15,949 nucleotides of DNA from an uncultured Bacilli bacterium (lineage in GTDB: Bacteria > Bacillota_I > Bacilli_A > RF39 > UBA660): assembly GCA_934101445.1 (NCBI GenBank), contig CAKORQ010000009.1:1-15949 (forward strand), given 5' to 3'. This document shows, piece by piece, positions 13,472 through 15,949 of the stretch. The notes beneath the pieces were generated by a model that was not told where the DNA came from, ran no database searches, and was given only the letters and a program-made list of their open reading frames with translations. How positions within the stretch are numbered: the stretch's first letter is position 1; every line of letters starts with the position of its first letter. Position numbers and translations under genes: made by a program.

Positions 13472-14044
13472 TTAAATATTATAACTAACTTTCTCACTAG
13501 TTAAAAGTTCTTTAACCATACCTTTTATAAATTTCCCTATATCATCTAGCGAACATTTTAGATCTCCCATGAAATAGCGGACAAATAAATTAACACAGCC
13601 ATAAGTAAAGAAAGTAACTATTAAATCACTATAATTAGTCTCTGCAAACATATTAAAATCCATTAGTCTTTTATTAATCATATTACTTAGTTTTTCAATA
13701 AATAATAAAGGTTCTCTACTTCTAAGAAGAGTTCTATACATCTCTTCATTATCTTTTAAATTCTTAATAACTCTATCAATATACTTATCCAAATCATTTA
13801 TACTTCTAATATCTTTATCATAAATTGAGATAAGTTCTAAAGTTTCATCTTGTAAATCTTTAGCCACATCATAGATAGAATCATAATGGGTATAAAAAGT
13901 TGAACGGGTAATATCGGCTAGTTTGACTAACTCCGTAACGGTCATATTAGATAACTCATTTTTTTCTTTTAATAACTCGGCAAACGCTTCTCTTATTTTT
14001 TGTCTTGTTTTTAGCGAAGACCTATTTTTATTCTTGACTTTCAT
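13472..14044 (-). CDS. TetR/AcrR family transcriptional regulator
   Basis: A 190-residue protein, the usual length for this family of dimeric repressors that let go of DNA when a small ligand binds. The N-terminal domain, about 12-60, has the TetR helix-turn-helix: TRQKIREAFAELL, then MTVTELVKLADITRSTFYTHY (34-54; shown here split as MTVTELVKLADI and TRSTFYTHY). The C-terminal 110 residues are helical and look like the TetR_C_8 / DhaS-type ligand domain, with RSREPLLFIEKL and FFTYGCVNLF. The start has AGGTGG (14056-14051, - strand). It is divergent from the MMPL gene, the usual place for its repressor, and the gap holds a candidate operator, so it probably controls that exporter and itself. 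The ligand is unknown. Confidence 0.9.
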   Translation of the reverse strand: MKVKNKNRSSLKTRQKIREAFAELLKEKNELSNMTVTELVKLADITRSTFYTHYDSIYDVAKDLQDETLELISIYDKDIRSINDLDKYIDRVIKNLKDNEEMYRTLLRSREPLLFIEKLSNMINKRLMDFNMFAETNYSDLIVTFFTYGCVNLFVRYFMGDLKCSLDDIGKFIKGMVKELLTSEKVSYNI

Positions 14045-14068
14045 TTAAACCACCTTTAAACTAGATAA

Positions 14069-14097
14069 ATTATATCAAAAAGGAAAACAAATTGCAA
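14069..14097 (-). promoter_or_regulatory. Promoter of the TetR-family gene
   Basis: On the - strand: TTGCAA (14097-14092), 17-bp spacer, a perfect TATAAT (14074-14069), with TG at 14077-14076. The -35 overlaps one arm of a 7-bp inverted repeat, TGCAAAC (14093-14099). Confidence 0.65.
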
Positions 14098-14102
14098 ACA
14101 CA

Positions 14103-14118
14103 TGTCAAAATTTAGACA
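14103..14118. promoter_or_regulatory. Candidate TetR-family operator
   Basis: TGTCAAAATTTAGACA is a 16-bp palindrome with seven of eight pairs matched. It lies between the -35 boxes of the two divergent promoters, where a TetR-type repressor could act on both. The size suits a TetR dimer. The link to the adjacent regulator is inference. Confidence 0.5.
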
Positions 14119-14136
14119 CTATCCATAAATGTGTAC

Positions 14137-14165
14137 TTTATAAATTACAATAGTTTGCATATAAT
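14137..14165 (+). promoter_or_regulatory. Promoter of the MMPL exporter gene
   Basis: TTTATA (14137-14142), 17-bp spacer, a perfect TATAAT (14160-14165). GTTTGCA (14153-14159), the second arm of the long-range inverted repeat, touches the -10 box. A small hairpin, CCCA (14177-14180) with TGGG (14187-14190), lies in the leader. Confidence 0.6.
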
Positions 14166-14210
14166 TTGTTGTGCGTCCCAGAAAAATGGGGTTTAAAGGG
14201 AGGAAAAATT

Positions 14211-15949
14211 ATGCGAAAAGTTACTGATTTCATTATTGAAAAAAGAAATTATGTATTAACTATTTTTATAATTCTATCAGTAGTTTCTTTATATCTTTCA
14301 ACTAAAGTGCATATTAACTATGATTTAACGGAGTATCTACCAAGTACATCGGAAACGAGAATTGGTATGGATATTATGAACGAGGAATTTCCCGAATTAG
14401 ATACTAGTGCGTTAAATGTCATGTTTAAAGACTTAAATGGGGAAGATAAAGATAAAATTAAAGAGGAATTAGAAAAATTAGAGGGTGTATCTTCGGTTTC
14501 TTATGATGATTCTGATAAATATAATAAGGACGAATATACCCTTTATGAAATTACAGTCGATGGTGCGGACGACTCCAAAAACGCCGCCAATGTTTATAAT
14601 AGTGTAAAAAACAATTACAAAGATTATGAAGTTTATACCTCAGGAGCGGTTGCTACTCGTAATGCGCCGGTTCTTAATATTGCGGTAATTGCGCTTGCTA
14701 TTTTCTGCGCTATGGTTATCTTAATTATTATGTGTGATAGTTACGTTGAACCATTCTTATTTCTATTTGTTATTGGCCTTGCTGTCTTCTTAAACAAGGG
14801 TACTAATATCATTTTTAGTAGTGTATCTAATATTACTACTTCTATTTGTGCAATCTTACAGATGGCTTTATCCATGGATTATTCTATTATGTTAATGAAT
14901 AGATATACCCAAGAAAAAGAACATACTAAAAATAAAGAAGAGGCTATGAAAAATGCTTTATACCATTCTTTCGGTTCTATTTCTAGTAGTTCAATTACTA
15001 CTATTGTTGGGTTACTTGCTTTAGTATTTATGAGTTTTACTATCGGTCGTGATTTAGGTATTGTTCTTGCTAAGGGTGTAATCTTCAGTTTAGTAAGTAT
15101 TTTCTTAGCCCTACCAGCTTTGATTTTAATGTTTGATGATTTAATCCAAAAAACACAAAAGAAACATTTCACTATGAAGTTAGACTGGTTAGGAAACTTT
15201 AGTTTTGGCATTCGTCATATTGCTATTTTCTTATTCATTGCCATCTTTGCCTTAAGTTATTTCTTAAAAGGCAATTTACAATACGAATTTACTTCTAAAG
15301 AACAAGATGATATCGCTAAAGTTTTCAAAGAAAATAACCAAATTGCTCTTATTTATCCAAGTAGTCAAGAAGACTTTGTCGGTGCTTACTGCCGTTCTTT
15401 AGAAGGAACTGAAAAAATCGACCAAATCTTATGTTATGGTAATACTATCAATGAACCATTAAAATATGATGAATTAAAAGATAAATTTAGTGATTTAGGT
15501 CAAGATGTTGATATTGATGATTATGTTCTTAAATTAATTTATTTTAATTATTACAACAAACAAGAAACTACGATGACTTTTAATGACTTAGTTACTTTTA
15601 TTGAAGATAAAGTATATCCAAATGACCAACTTTCTAAGGAAATAACTCCGGAAATAAGAGAAAATATTAATAAACTAAAAAACTTTACTAGTATAAGTGC
15701 TCTAAATAAAAAGAGAACTGCTAGTGAAATTGCAAGTATCTTAGGAGTATCAAAAGACCAAGTAGACCAATTATTTATTCTTTATAATGCAACTAATCCC
15801 AGTACAAAAATTACTTTGCCGGACCTTGCTAATTTTATAAATAATTATGTCTTAAAAAATGATACTTATAAATCTTATATTTCAAATGACCAAAAAACAT
15901 TATTAAATCAAGCTAAACCATTCTTAAGTAAAAATAATATTATTGCAAA
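14211..15949 (+). CDS. MMPL/RND-family exporter, 3' end outside the window
   Basis: The frame is open for 579 codons to the right edge. MMPL proteins are RND-type, proton-driven exporters of lipids or drugs, with two halves each of six membrane segments. Seen here: membrane segment 1 (about 14-31), an outer domain (about 35-150, DLTEYLPSTSETRIG...), five membrane segments (about 154-308) including the MMPL signature MALSMDYSIMLMNRYTQE with Asp223-Tyr224 (the proton-relay pair in studied MMPLs) and SSSITTIVGLLALVFMSF, then a seventh membrane segment (about 334-352) and the start of the second outer domain, which holds two similar helical modules (about 420-472 and 502-551). GGGAGG (14198-14203) sets the start. 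The TetR-family gene beside it is its probable regulator. The substrate is unknown. Confidence 0.92.
   Translation, partial: MRKVTDFIIEKRNYVLTIFIILSVVSLYLSTKVHINYDLTEYLPSTSETRIGMDIMNEEFPELDTSALNVMFKDLNGEDKDKIKEELEKLEGVSSVSYDDSDKYNKDEYTLYEITVDGADDSKNAANVYNSVKNNYKDYEVYTSGAVATRNAPVLNIAVIALAIFCAMVILIIMCDSYVEPFLFLFVIGLAVFLNKGTNIIFSSVSNITTSICAILQMALSMDYSIMLMNRYTQEKEHTKNKEEAMKNALYHSFGSISSSSITTIVGLLALVFMSFTIGRDLGIVLAKGVIFSLVSIFLALPALILMFDDLIQKTQKKHFTMKLDWLGNFSFGIRHIAIFLFIAIFALSYFLKGNLQYEFTSKEQDDIAKVFKENNQIALIYPSSQEDFVGAYCRSLEGTEKIDQILCYGNTINEPLKYDELKDKFSDLGQDVDIDDYVLKLIYFNYYNKQETTMTFNDLVTFIEDKVYPNDQLSKEITPEIRENINKLKNFTSISALNKKRTASEIASILGVSKDQVDQLFILYNATNPSTKITLPDLANFINNYVLKNDTYKSYISNDQKTLLNQAKPFLSKNNIIA

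Noticed and set aside
14879..15211. Open frame on the - strand inside the MMPL gene
   Set aside because: Antisense of MMPL membrane segments; the sense strand has the MMPL signature.
1..15949. tRNA, rRNA, CRISPR array, transposase or integrase
   Set aside because: None seen on reading both strands; no regularly spaced repeats and no transposase-like protein.

Overview
The window is very AT-rich, with short AT-rich spacers, strong Shine-Dalgarno sites, sigma-A-type promoters (many with an extended TGn -10) and U-tailed hairpin terminators. This, with the Gram-positive surface proteins (a lipoprotein GH25 lysozyme, an Amidase_3 enzyme, a membrane-anchored HtrA), points to a low-GC Firmicute or Mollicute-like lineage, for example an uncultivated gut Bacilli or Erysipelotrichia relative; the exact taxon is inference. 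All 17 complete genes end in TAA (14) or TAG (3), none in TGA, and every tryptophan I traced is TGG.

Left part (1-2312): the 3' end of a divergent peptide deformylase, a small membrane-anchored thioredoxin-like protein without a CXXC motif and with two dyads over its promoter, and the conserved rplM-rpsI operon (L13, S9) with a near-consensus promoter, a possible L13 leader and a terminator.

Middle part (2420-5957): an unrecognised 165-residue protein, a secreted N-acetylmuramoyl-L-alanine amidase, and a two-gene unit in which an Abi_2/HEPN-type protein overlaps by one base the start of an HtrA-type membrane serine protease, closed by a terminator.

Accessory island (6023-9234): five same-strand genes with tight spacing or overlap: a NUDIX hydrolase, a DUF7666-like protein of unknown function, two tandem divergent paralogs with an N-terminal L-x-H-G-[ST] motif that faintly recalls ADP-ribosyltransferase-like folds, and a second, IDI-like NUDIX hydrolase with an altered NUDIX box. 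This is the best candidate for an undescribed system in the window; its function is not known.

Right part (9239-15949): a large GH25-like protein anchored at both ends, with a second degenerate GH25-like module and a LysM-like segment; convergent to it, a lipoprotein with Ig-like domains and a GH25 lysozyme. Then come a coiled-coil membrane protein and, convergent to it, a TetR-family regulator divergently transcribed from an MMPL/RND exporter that runs off the right edge. The TetR-MMPL gap holds both promoters and a 16-bp near-perfect palindrome, a typical regulator-exporter layout. No tRNA, rRNA, CRISPR array or insertion sequence was seen, and no stretch over 300 bases lacks a gene.
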